11,810 nt of DNA from Trichomonas tenax (GCA_023091735.1 JALKBU010001375.1:1-11810); one strand, 5' to 3'; shown: positions 1 to 7,681, counted from the stretch's first letter. The notes: generated from the letters alone by a model not told the origin. Numbers and translations are program-made.

Positions 1-207
1 TTGTTTGCATGCTGTGTGGATGAAAAGTAAGGGTTGCAAATTAAGATTAAATATTTTGCGAATAAAAAGCAACACATTTTTATCCTGTAAGTCCAACATT
101 TAGTAGACACTGATTTGGTTGCGTTGAAAATGGACAAATCAAGTGAATAATAACGAGATAAAATCAGGATTACTAAAAATGAACAGATTGGTCGGGAAAA
201 AATAATT

Positions 208-453
208 ATGAAAATATTCATGAATTATTTTGACAATTTTGAAAACGAAGAAGATGAACCAGTATTGCTTTTAGTTGATACAATGCTCGTTCTATACTCA
301 TTGCCTTCAGATCAGCTTTTAGCAAGGGTATTGATTGAAGAAAATATCGAAATATTTGATCAAATGATTAATAATAATAGTGAAAATGATGAAATTTGTG
401 AAACAATCGAAATACTAATGGATACACTAATTTTTTCTAATGTATATGTTTGA
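208..453 (+). CDS. Hypothetical protein, short acidic helical ORF (81 aa)
   Basis: I do not recognise this gene. The product is acidic and rich in Glu, Asp, Asn and Leu. Its alternating hydrophobic and charged stretches (residues 18-45 and 48-75) would suit two or three amphipathic helices, loosely like one or two armadillo/HEAT-type repeats, but no diagnostic motif is visible. The same frame upstream (positions 1-207) also reads partly like coding sequence but is interrupted by stops at about 28, 94 and 151-156. The ORF could therefore be the tail of a decayed longer gene rather than a complete small one. The ATG at 208 is simply the first in the open frame, and no start-site motif is evident. 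A TAAA motif lies about 25 nt after the stop. Expression is unproven. Confidence 0.3.
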   Translation: MKIFMNYFDNFENEEDEPVLLLVDTMLVLYSLPSDQLLARVLIEENIEIFDQMINNNSENDEICETIEILMDTLIFSNVYV

Positions 454-712
454 AGTCATTTTTGAACGAATCAACATTAAAGAGTATTATTATTCTGACT
501 TAGAAATTTCCTCATGAAATGCAAAATATTTTATTTTTGCCAACTTAGATATTTTTGCTAAATTTTTTTAAAAAAAATTATTTTATTAGTTCTTTGTTTA
601 ACATCATTATAGCAATTATAATCAAGATTATGTAAAAAAGGTACATTTTTCCATAAATGTTTTCTGATTTATGCTATGTGCAAATGGAATTTCATGTGCA
701 ATTATGTGCCTT
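454..712. other. AT-rich intergenic stretch, nothing recognised
   Basis: Very A+T-rich sequence with T and A homopolymer runs around 560-590. No coding frame, RNA gene or repeat is supported. It separates the short hypothetical ORF from the left Polinton-like remnant. Confidence 0.6.
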
Positions 713-801
713 ATATGCATATGAATTTTCCATATGCATTTAACTTATGCATATGCATATGGAAACCTATATGCATATGGAGGCCGGAAATGCATATAGG
801 T
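713..801. repeat. ATGCAT/CATATG-rich cluster with a 12-bp inverted repeat
   Basis: The self-complementary core ATGCAT occurs repeatedly here as ATATGCATATG, CATATGCAT and ATGCATATGCATATGG variants. Inside the block, ACCTATATGCAT (765-776) is followed after 13 nt by its exact reverse complement ATGCATATAGGT (790-801). A further CATATGCATATG at 901-912 lies inside the capsid-like reading frame. The cluster begins just past the truncated end of that fragment. It may be a local sequence expansion or a break-repair scar; a protein-binding role is possible but unsupported. Confidence 0.6.
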
Positions 802-823
802 CACCTAGTTGCAAACCGAAAAA

Positions 824-1195
824 TTATATGCACAAGGGTCTCTTATATAATGAATGTGTGAACTTTCTGACCTTCCTTTCAGACTTTGGTTTATATGTTG
901 CATATGCATATGATTCACGTGACATTTCCATTTGTAAATATTCAGCGTCTCCTCTATCTGTTTCAACCTCTAATTGACGCATGTTTTGATTACTTGATTT
1001 ATAACCAATGAATAATTTCATGCTTTTAAAAGCATCATCACATGTGAAGGCTTTATCGGATTCAATAGTGGCTCTTACTCTACGTTTTATGTATGCTTCT
1101 CCTAACTGATTAACATCGTGAGCATTATTTGTGATTCTTAAATGTGTTTGTTTTTTGTAATCATAAGGAGCATCAGAATCGATGCAAGAGTTTTC
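824..1195 (-). pseudogene. Capsid-like gene fragment of a Polinton/Maverick element
   Basis: Reading from about 1195 down to the TAA at 824-826 gives roughly 123 uninterrupted coding-like residues with no ATG at the front. They run from ENSCIDSDAPYDY through NNAHDVNQLGEAY and QLEVETDRGDAEY to ESYAYATYKPKSE and FTHSLYK. The style (a structured N-terminal region of a jelly-roll-type virion protein) and the adjacent pX-like peptide suggest a Polinton capsid gene, but this is recognition by pattern, not a search result. Such genes are normally several hundred codons, so most of it is missing: the 3' side is lost into the ATGCAT-rich block and the 5' end runs out of frame into the pX-like ORF. A remnant unlikely to make a functional protein. 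Confidence 0.5.
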
Positions 1196-1356
1196 AAGTT
1201 CTCGATAATATCTCCAAATACTCCACCTATTGCTGTGCCAACCGTTTTCGCTATTGGTGCAACTACTTTAGCAACTGGTTTTAATACTTTATTATGAACC
1301 CATTTTGCATCATTTTTGATGCCTCGCCATATTTTTGCAAATATTCCTGCACTCAT
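1138..1356 (-). pseudogene. pX/mu-like basic glycine-rich peptide, Polinton remnant
   Basis: From the ATG at 1356 the first ~51 residues form a basic amphipathic segment (GIFAKIWRGIKNDAKW) and then an alternating Val-Ala-Pro-Lys segment ending in a small glycine cluster (TAIGGVFGD). Short, basic, hydrophobic, glycine-containing peptides of this kind are encoded next to capsid genes in Polinton-like elements and resemble adenoviral core or minor capsid peptides. The last ~20 residues (about 1200-1138) are probably out of frame, because the capsid-like frame takes over at about 1195. This looks like a deletion or frameshift joining the two genes. A 62-bp AT-rich gap separates its ATG from the divergent gene at 1419 and would hold both promoters. 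Confidence 0.5.
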
Positions 1357-1418
1357 GAATTTATTATTGAATAAAAAACTAATTTATATTGATGTATTAA
1401 GATTTTTATTAATATGAA

Positions 1419-1779
1419 ATGAAGCCAATTTTAAAAATAATCGAACATGATAAAGAAGACACAAAACTCAAAATAATTAAACCAATTACTGAGTCAATAA
1501 CATTTAAAACTGTTGATGAATTTAATGAGTACTATGCGAGTAATAAGAAGATATTTGAAGAAAACACTACCTGCAAATTAAATGTTTAAAATTAAAGACG
1601 TGTGCCAGCCCCAAAGGGATGTGGCTTTCAAAATTACAAAAATAAAGCGAGTAGTAAGTTTAAAATCTATTCCTCAATCAAGAGTGTCAGCATTAATGAA
1701 AATAGAAGATTTAATAAAAAGAATAAACATTATTGAAGATAGAATAAATCAAATAATTGCAGTATTAAATTCAGATTAA
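1419..1779 (+). pseudogene. Small Polinton-type protein split by a frameshift (56 + 65 aa)
   Basis: Two plus-strand frames abut. The ATG at 1419 opens a 56-codon frame (MKPILKIIEHDKED, then ITFKTVDEFNEYY) that stops at 1587-1589. An ATG at 1582 in another frame opens 65 codons (MFKIKDV, then KITKIKRVVSLKSIP and a leucine/isoleucine heptad-like tail). The second reads as the C-terminal half of the same ~115-residue product: an N-terminal region, a short basic beta-like segment, then a C-terminal helix suited to oligomerisation. A single-base shift near 1580 is the simplest explanation, though two overlapping genes cannot be excluded. The product has no function I recognise. Its 3' end overlaps the convergent minus-strand gene by 4 nt, as expected of compact viral-like genomes. 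Confidence 0.45.
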
Positions 1780-2282
1780 AGAGTATCCGGGTCAATTTCA
1801 TCCAACTCTTCTTCAAGGATTCGCCAGGCGTCTTGGCCATATTACATTTTTCAGTTAATTTGTTTACTCTTTTTATCCTATCATCACTCAAACGCTTTTC
1901 TAATTTCTTCTGCAACTTTGAGCCGAGATCCTTTTCTAATTCTTGAACTTTGGAAGGATGATATTTAAATCCGTTATGTTCCTTTCTTTCTGTTTTAATC
2001 ATAACTTGACATAATATTTTTGATAATGGAAGTCTCTTAAACCATTTATCTGTTAAGTTTGTCAAATATAATATATCAGGCAACCATTCCCATATCTTTT
2101 CATTATCTACCAATTGACCGTCAAAAAGCAAAACCAATTGGTTTAATATTATGTTTTCCCTTATAATATAAACTTTCAACATAATCACAAAAGTAAACAT
2201 CAACTTGTTTTACACCATCTAATATTGGATTAAGTGTTTCAATTAATTTGTTAACTGTTACATACTGAAGGTTTGAGCTCAT
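1776..2282 (-). pseudogene. Frameshifted ~180-residue Polinton-associated gene, function unknown
   Basis: The ATG at 2282 opens MSSNLQYVTVNKLIETLNP and reads ~52 codons to a TGA. Coding then continues in a second frame from about 2125 (LVDNEKIWEWLPDILYL, later a Lys/Glu-rich helix around 1900-1960). Near 1840-1851 it returns to the first frame and ends ...GQDAWRILEEELDEIDPDTL with TAA at 1778-1776. Both shifts lie at or near short T/A homopolymers (2123-2127 and 1847-1851). The mosaic has consistent composition and a natural acidic C-terminus, so I read it as one gene with two frame breaks and not as three small ones. No motif identifies its role. It lies between the pX-like peptide and the two-module gene, all on the minus strand, which suggests one former element. 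Confidence 0.5.
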
Positions 2283-2328
2283 TTCTTACGAATTAAAAAA
2301 TAAATTATTGCAAAAATGTAAAAAAAAA

Positions 2329-2893
2329 TTAAACATTAAAGAAGGATTTACATTTCCAATATTCTTTAAAATGTTTTCTAATACCTAAAGACTTCCAATT
2401 ATTAAAACATATACTATAAATTTTATCTTTATCTTTACATCTTTCATCATTTCAAATATATTTATATTGTAATTTAGTTTTAACGTTTAAATATTCTTCA
2501 GCATTTAATACATCACAATCTTCATTTTTAAATATCATTTTAATATATTCATGGTTATAAATTCTTCTATTCACCTTTCCGCTTTTTTTGGAACTTTACG
2601 GATGCAATATATAGAAACACCATTTTCTTTTGGTTATTCAACTATTTTTATTTTATCCTCGTCACATTTATGAGGTCTTTCACCTTTATTCCATCTATGC
2701 CATGCAATTGAAAATATTTGGCTCTTTGAGCCTTGACCCGAAGGGTCTTTTCCGTTGTATCTATAAACAAGCTCACTTTCACATCCTTTATATTCATTTA
2801 TTAATTCACAACCTTCATTTTTAAATTGTTCTTTTATCCATTCAGGATTTAGCCCACGACCCGTTTTATTCCAAAAAAGTTTTTTATTCCATT
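2329..2893 (-). pseudogene. Broken Polinton-type gene with two homologous ~55-residue modules
   Basis: Minus-strand reading from about 2891 gives module 1: LNPEWIKEQFKNEGCELINE, then SELVYRYNG, IFSIAWHRWNKG and RPHKCDED. Module 2 (from about 2550) is clearly related: HEYIKMIFKNEDCDVLN, then TKLQYKY, IYSICFNNWKSLG. The shared pattern I-K-x-x-F-K-N-E-x-C-[ED]-[LV]-[IL]-N followed by L-x-Y and an aromatic W motif indicates a duplicated domain, reminiscent of repeat modules in nuclease-associated proteins of Polintons and large DNA viruses; the role is unknown. Lesions: an in-frame TAA at 2636-2634, after which the same frame stays coding-like (PKENGVSIYCIRKVP); a shift at or near a 7-T run (2583-2589); and an in-frame TGA at 2454-2452. 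The upstream end shows a small tandem duplication (WNK twice). Confidence 0.5.
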
Positions 2894-2939
2894 AAACTCC
2901 AATGACAAGCATTCCACATTTCATTTAGTCATCATCACA

Positions 2940-4475
2940 TTGACCGTCTGCGCGTTGATCGTTATCGACAATTTTACATTCATTCTTAGCACCATTCAAA
3001 GCGTTGATTTGAAGGTTAGCGAATTAAAGAAGTTAGAGATACCAAAAGATATACCAGAGATGTCTGTGCTGCCAAAACAAGCTGAATTATACAGCACTAT
3101 CACAAACGATCTTTATGATAGACCTTTTCCACTCATTAAAGCGGACAAAGAGAAGGCAGAAGCTGTCAAAGAGGCATTTATGCATGGTTGGAACGCTTAC
3201 AAGCAGTATTGTTGGGGTCAAGACGAGTACATTGCAAATACAGAACATTGCTCAAATACACTTCACGCAGGACTTACAATTATCGATTCTTTGACAACTC
3301 TTTACGTAATGAATATGACAGAAGAGTTTAAGCGAGCAAGAGATTATGTTGCCAATGATTTTAAGCCACATGGAAGCTGGAGCTTATTTGAATTCATTAT
3401 TCGCTTTGTTGGTGGTTTTGTATCAATATACGAATTGTCAGGAAATAAACTTTTCCTTGACAAAGCAAAAGAATGCGCAGATGCAATTTATCCATTCATG
3501 CAAAGTGGCTCTTTTGGTGGCGGCATTAGCTTGTCAACAAACAATGGAAGAATTGTAGCGTCACCAGGAGGCAGTGGTGATTATTCCCTTGCTGATTCTT
3601 CAACATTTCAACTCGAATTCGCGAGCTTATCAATGCTCACTGGTGATCCAAAATACATCGAGCTCGCTATGAAAACATATAGAATGATCTGGGGAAGGAA
3701 CCCAAGACGTGGTTTAATCACTTCTCACGTTGGTGCGGGAGCTGATAGTTACTATGAATATATCATCAAGTTGTATGTAATGACAAGAGGTGTTGCCAAG
3801 AAATTTTTGGATAAGCACATCCAAATTATGGATGATATCAAGAAGCATCTTATCATCAGGACAGGTAAAAGCAATTATACTGGCCTTGGAATTTATCATG
3901 GTGCAGGGCACACAGAGCCAATGCAAGAACACTTAGGAACATTTGCAGGAGGAATGGTTGCTGTTGGTACAGTTAAAGAAAACCCAAGAGCTGCTGAGGA
4001 CGTAAGATTGGCTGATCAGCTTGCTGTTGGATATGCAAAGGCCTATGCTTCTACTGCATCAGGAGTTGGTCCAGAACGTATGAGGTTCGAAACTTCGCCC
4101 GATAGAGACTTCTCAGTTCAAAATGGACATTATAAACTCCGTCCAGAAAGTTCTGAGTCAGTTTACGTTCTTTGGAAGTTCACTGGCCTTCCTAAGTTCC
4201 GTCGATTCGCTTGGGATATGTTCACTGCAATTAACACGCATGCTCGCCGTGAGAAAGGATTTAGCCAAATACCTAATGTCAACAATCCTAGTTACCGTGG
4301 TGTGCGTGGTGCCCAAGACTCATATTTCTTCGCCGAGACACTCAAGTATTTATACTTAACATTTGCGGATACCGTTGTTATATCTCCGGCTTCTTGGGTA
4401 TTCAATACAGAAGGACATCCATTGAGAATCTGGACCGAAGAAGAAGTTCAAAAATGGAAGTCATATTTAGAATGA
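2940..4475 (+). CDS. Glycosyl hydrolase family 47 class I alpha-1,2-mannosidase
   Basis: This family trims terminal alpha-1,2-linked mannose from N-glycans in the ER/Golgi lumen and depends on Ca2+. Numbering the open frame from 2940, the catalytic domain spans about residues 45-495 and looks complete. Visible signatures are GLTIIDSLTTLYVM (111-124), FEFIIRFVGG with the first acid E151, LADSSTFQLEF (217-227), GAGADSYYEYIIK with D269, the third acid E403 in LRPESSES, ETLKYLY with the Ca2+-ligating T467, and FNTEGHPLRIW near the end. Both half-cystines usual in the family are absent (T334 and G364). The start is uncertain: 2940 is a TTG inside a hydrophobic stretch that looks like a signal anchor (about 2922-3003), the first in-frame ATG (3060) omits it, and the ATG at 2902 is out of frame by one base. 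The stop is a double TGA, with TAAA 10 nt after it. Confidence 0.92.
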   Translation: MTVCALIVIDNFTFILSTIQSVDLKVSELKKLEIPKDIPEMSVLPKQAELYSTITNDLYDRPFPLIKADKEKAEAVKEAFMHGWNAYKQYCWGQDEYIANTEHCSNTLHAGLTIIDSLTTLYVMNMTEEFKRARDYVANDFKPHGSWSLFEFIIRFVGGFVSIYELSGNKLFLDKAKECADAIYPFMQSGSFGGGISLSTNNGRIVASPGGSGDYSLADSSTFQLEFASLSMLTGDPKYIELAMKTYRMIWGRNPRRGLITSHVGAGADSYYEYIIKLYVMTRGVAKKFLDKHIQIMDDIKKHLIIRTGKSNYTGLGIYHGAGHTEPMQEHLGTFAGGMVAVGTVKENPRAAEDVRLADQLAVGYAKAYASTASGVGPERMRFETSPDRDFSVQNGHYKLRPESSESVYVLWKFTGLPKFRRFAWDMFTAINTHARREKGFSQIPNVNNPSYRGVRGAQDSYFFAETLKYLYLTFADTVVISPASWVFNTEGHPLRIWTEEEVQKWKSYLE

Positions 4476-4530
4476 TGAATAATCTAAACATAATATTTTA
4501 TTACAAACAAAACATATATATATATAAAAT
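4476..4530. terminator. Shared 3' region of two convergent genes with UAAA motifs
   Basis: Only 55 bp separate the two stop codons. On the plus strand a TAAA at 4485-4488 follows the mannosidase stop. On the minus strand a TAAA (TTTA at 4497-4500) lies about 30 nt after the coiled-coil gene stop. UAAA close to the stop is a known trichomonad cleavage/polyadenylation motif. An (AT)n tract lies at about 4515-4527. Confidence 0.45.
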
Positions 4531-5793
4531 TCAAACTTTTTGCTTGATGACCAGTTGATAAGTTCCACCATCTGGCAGATTCTTTGGTTCACTGTCTTTA
4601 AAGATTAAATCCTTATAATTCACATGATATCCGCTAATATCTGAAAGTTCAACACATCTTCTTTCGATATCGCGTTCCATTTGGTACCTGAGTGCACTAA
4701 GTTTTTGATTGCATTCGTTATTAGCGGCAATGATTTCCTTTTGTTGGCGTGCAATAATAAGCTTTCTCTTTGTAGAATCCTCCACTTGACCTCTTGGTGT
4801 AGCAACGGGTTTACGCATAGCATTTCTCTGTGTGGCAATTGGAACGCGAATAAGTCCTGCTGGAGACCTATTTCCTCCATTGCAAATCATTTTCAGTGTT
4901 GAAGGAAGCGCGGAAACAGCTCTTGACATTGTTCCATTTCTTTCATCGAAAATACGTAATTCTTGAACATGGCCAGCAATAAGCTGCTGCATATGCTCTT
5001 TTTGAGACTTTTCTTCATCATTTATACGTTTTAGCCACATTTTACTTGCTTGTTCAATTTCTTGTCTTAATGCGCGAACTCTGACTGACTGCACCAATCT
5101 TGTTGGTGTAGCTGCTGGTGTAGGAAGATCGGGAATGTTTTCTTCTATTTTAACCGATTTAAATGATGTTTCTTCAGGATTTAATTGATCAAATTCTGAA
5201 TATCCTTGTTTTACTGGTGAGAATGATTGTGTTGCTTCCGGGTATGAGTTTTGATTCTGCATTGATGATTTAACTGAATCAGAAGGTCCCATAAACGAAT
5301 CGGTCTGATTATAATAAGAACTTGTCACCGATTTATTTGCAATTTTAGATCTGGACTCAGCGTAAGCATCCACCCATCCAATCCTTCCGCTGGAAGAATC
5401 AGAAGGACCAATATAAGAAACTGAAGGTCCCATGTATGAATCTTGAGGAGATATGTTTATGCTGCGAGCTGAATCTGATGGCCTAATGTAAGAATCACCG
5501 TTTTCTAGAATAACTCTGTTTGAATTTTCACGAATTCTCGGACTCTGTATTAAAATCGGATTTATATTGTGTTTTCGTTGCGAATTTGGCAATAAATCGT
5601 CAATTTCTTCTGGTTCCGGCAGAAAACGCTGTGATTTCTTTTGAGAATTAAATAATTGATTTCCTCTTTGCGTCGAATTTGCGAAATTTCTGAAATTGTC
5701 TTCACTGTTATCAGCGAAGTTGATGGGAAGTGGTGGCAAATTTGGAACCCCTTTCTCTTCGGAGTCATCACCGAAGAAGAATGTCGGGTTCAT
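4531..5793 (-). CDS. Serine-rich coiled-coil protein with SYIGPSDS repeats (420 aa)
   Basis: I do not recognise this gene, but it is a well-formed ORF of host-like composition, and TGA at 4533-4531 ends it. Residues 1-235 are low in complexity and presumably disordered, rich in Ser, Asn and Pro, with several SP/TP sites (SPR, SPQ, SPV, TPAATPT). Within this half an octapeptide-like unit S-[YF]-[IM]-[GR]-P-S-[DV]-S recurs at about 101-108, 119-126, 126-133 and 166-173. Residues ~235-285 and ~338-385 are Glu/Lys/Gln-rich heptad-like segments, likely coiled coil, separated by a basic Arg/Pro-rich linker (~305-335). The last 35 residues (HVNYKDLIFKDSEPKNLP and on) look like a small beta-containing tail. 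No signal peptide or membrane segment is seen. A cytoskeletal or scaffold role is possible but unsupported. The frame just upstream is open and separated by one TGA. Confidence 0.75.
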   Translation of the reverse strand: MNPTFFFGDDSEEKGVPNLPPLPINFADNSEDNFRNFANSTQRGNQLFNSQKKSQRFLPEPEEIDDLLPNSQRKHNINPILIQSPRIRENSNRVILENGDSYIRPSDSARSINISPQDSYMGPSVSYIGPSDSSSGRIGWVDAYAESRSKIANKSVTSSYYNQTDSFMGPSDSVKSSMQNQNSYPEATQSFSPVKQGYSEFDQLNPEETSFKSVKIEENIPDLPTPAATPTRLVQSVRVRALRQEIEQASKMWLKRINDEEKSQKEHMQQLIAGHVQELRIFDERNGTMSRAVSALPSTLKMICNGGNRSPAGLIRVPIATQRNAMRKPVATPRGQVEDSTKRKLIIARQQKEIIAANNECNQKLSALRYQMERDIERRCVELSDISGYHVNYKDLIFKDSEPKNLPDGGTYQLVIKQKV

Positions 5794-5796
5794 TCA

Positions 5797-6162
5797 AAAT
5801 ATTGTTGGCACTTTTTGGCTCCAATCATTTTCATTTTGATCTATGATAACATTGTTACGGAAATCATTGTTACGACCAAAATGTATGATTCTGATATTCT
5901 GACACATTACACTATTACATGGCAGATCCCCCAAAAGTGACATGCAGACGATTATTGTAAAATTGTTGAATGTCAAAAAAGAGAAAAGGGGCGAACATGT
6001 AAACTGCTTGTCCAAAGGTGGTACCTTTTTAATTAAGGTTATTCTAAAAAATTTTAATGTACGTTTAGTCACCTCAGTAAGAAAAACCCGAAACATTCCA
6101 ACAAGTTTCAATGGACTCACTCTAAGGGTCCTGCAGATGAGATTTAACAGCGGATGAAGCAA
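5797..6162 (-). other. Open frame directly upstream of the coiled-coil gene
   Basis: The minus-strand frame stays open for about 121 codons and ends in a TGA (5796-5794) immediately in front of the coiled-coil gene ATG at 5793, in the same frame. The last ~26 residues (FGRNNDFRNNVIIDQNENDW and on) are Asn/Asp-rich and resemble the start of the downstream protein, while the earlier part is Leu/Phe/Cys-rich and does not. It may be the 5' leader, or an N-terminal extension cut off by a stop mutation. The opposite strand is also open at 5942-6157, which argues that much of the openness is chance. Confidence 0.2.
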
Positions 6163-6265
6163 AAATACATTAACTTAAATTCATCATCAAATTTAATCAT
6201 TAAAAACATCGAGTTTTTGCTTTCAACCTATGTCAATACTCATTCCAAGTCTTTTAATATCGTTT

Positions 6266-6299
6266 AATACAACTTTTACTATATTCTTTTAGTTGTATT
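6266..6299. repeat. 9-bp inverted repeat with 16-nt loop
   Basis: AATACAACT at 6266-6274 is followed by its exact reverse complement AGTTGTATT at 6291-6299. It lies in AT-rich intergenic DNA with no adjacent gene stop, so a terminator role is not evident. Confidence 0.55.
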
Positions 6300-6303
6300 G
6301 GTC

Positions 6304-6324
6304 AATATATTTTCAAAATATATT
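6304..6324. repeat. Perfect 10+1+10 palindrome
   Basis: AATATATTTT, a single C, then AAAATATATT: a perfect 21-bp palindrome five bases after the preceding inverted repeat. In such AT-rich DNA it could be chance. Confidence 0.6.
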
Positions 6325-7500
6325 TACTTTCATTTAAATGCATTTTTCTCCCAGGGTTACGCTTTGGCAATAAAGAAATGCTTCCCACAGCCAAATCTAG
6401 GATTAAGAAAAAAAATTCAAAATATTAACATTTTTGATTTAGAAAGATGTTATACAGCTTCCATGAATACACTGCACTTGTCCAATAGAACCTATTCTTA
6501 TTGAAATTCCGCTTTCCCCCACATATTTCCAATTTTCAAAAATCTGTTTTAAGACATTACACACTTATAAAGCTTTTATTTATTCTTGAGCGATGATTAT
6601 TCGTTGTTAATTAATGATAATCTCGCTTATATGTTTATAATCACACTTTGATATCAACTTCTTATACGAGATTTATATGTTTTTATAGGCCCTGAACCTA
6701 GACCAGTCCGTACCTAGTGTAGCTGCACTGGTATTTAGGTCCTAAATAAACTCATTTATAGAGATAAAATTCGACATATTTTGTTCTTCATGCCCCTATG
6801 TTTGAAGACTTTTTAATCGTCATTTCTCTCAATTCCTCTCAATAGGGGCCACCTATGGGCAACCAGTTTATATTTTATTAATTAACAAGACGAGAATAAG
6901 GAATAGGACATGAGGAATCGCGATGGATTTCGAATCTTCTGAAGATATCCAATGCATGTTTTAGATTTCGATTTTTGGAATCATTTTCATCAGAGCAATC
7001 AGAAATGTCATATGCGTTATTTGGAATCTATATCATATATTCAACAATATATTTTCGAACTTAAAAACAGTCACTTTTTTCACTTTTTCCTTTCTTTTGC
7101 ATTTTCAAGCACATATGATTGATAGATTCGAATTATGAAGATATTGTATATTATCACACATACCATTGAATATAACCCTACAATAACTAACTATAGTATC
7201 CACATTTTATTTTAATTATATTTATCTCGCATAATGTATACTTTTTATAAGTTTATTAGCATTTACCACATGATTAGAATATGATTATACAATAAAAATA
7301 ATTTTCTAACTTTAATCTTGATATGTGTCAAAAAAATATTTTACACGTCATTTATTATATTTTACGCGTCTATCTGTCAAAAAATATTAAATTTTCTATA
7401 TTTTAACATAACAATGACTCCAATACGATGTTTATTATGATTTTACTGCAATTCGCCTTATAAACATATAATTATTATTCTTCTTTTGCAAATCTTTATT

Positions 7501-7575
7501 ATATAGTCATCCTCTCGTTGCTGAAATCACAAAACAACATGTTGTGTGACTTCTACACTGTGAAGATGACTAGAT
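7501..7575. repeat. Hairpin 1 of the cluster (75 nt, imperfect)
   Basis: The outer stem pairs TAGTCATC (7504-7511) with GATGACTA (7565-7572). The inner stem pairs GAAATCAC (from 7523) with GTGACTTC (ending 7553) and closes on the palindrome CAACATGTTG (7535-7544). The arms meet after internal loops and a 3-nt bulge, giving about 35-nt arms with a tiny loop. It is the weakest of the five consecutive hairpins but has the same size class and orientation. Confidence 0.55.
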
Positions 7576-7610
7576 AACAAAGATATTGACGACATTTTGA
7601 AATTCATTCC

Positions 7611-7681
7611 AGATGTAAGTGAGATATCAATGGTTCTGTGGCACAATATTCAACAGAACCATTGGTATATCATTTACACCT
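7611..7681. repeat. Hairpin 2 of the cluster (31-nt arms, 9-nt loop)
   Basis: The left arm 7611-7641 and right arm 7651-7681 are complementary at 26 of 31 positions without gaps. On the plus-strand RNA two further positions are G-U wobbles and three are mismatches. The core ATGGTTCTGT pairs perfectly. The loop is 7642-7650. The size and paired-arm structure match a small-RNA precursor hairpin. No protein-coding frame explains it. Confidence 0.8.

Larger units (their letters stand above)
6163..7500. other. Gene-free AT-rich region with a few small inverted repeats
   Basis: No convincing coding frame is present on either strand. Scattered short foldbacks are visible: one at 6589-6627 (AGCGATGATTAT against ATAATCTCGCT), an imperfect one at about 6680-6757 (pairing ACCAGT with ACTGGT inside longer arms), and an 8-bp GCCCCTAT/ATAGGGGC pair at about 6793-6850. 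A near-direct repeat ATATTTTACACGTC / ATATTTTACGCGTC sits around 7335-7370. These are much weaker than the hairpins starting at 7501. Confidence 0.5.

Noticed and set aside
713..912. CRISPR-like or tandem repeat array
   Set aside because: The ATGCAT copies are short and irregularly spaced, with no constant repeat-spacer pattern, and the surrounding genes are eukaryotic in type.
676..977. Two overlapping plus-strand small frames rich in Met, His and Tyr
   Set aside because: Their composition is produced by the ATGCAT repeats, and they lie antisense to the better supported capsid-like frame.
4476..4530. Intrinsic bacterial-type terminator
   Set aside because: There is no GC stem followed by a T-run; eukaryotic UAAA-type 3' signals fit better.
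5942..6157. Plus-strand 71-codon open frame opposite the coiled-coil gene's upstream frame
   Set aside because: Both strands are open here. Neither reading has a recognisable motif, and it lacks a supported start site.
6298..6504. Plus-strand 68-codon open frame
   Set aside because: It overlaps the 21-bp palindrome, is Phe/Tyr/Asn-rich with no motif, and lies in AT-rich DNA; probably chance.
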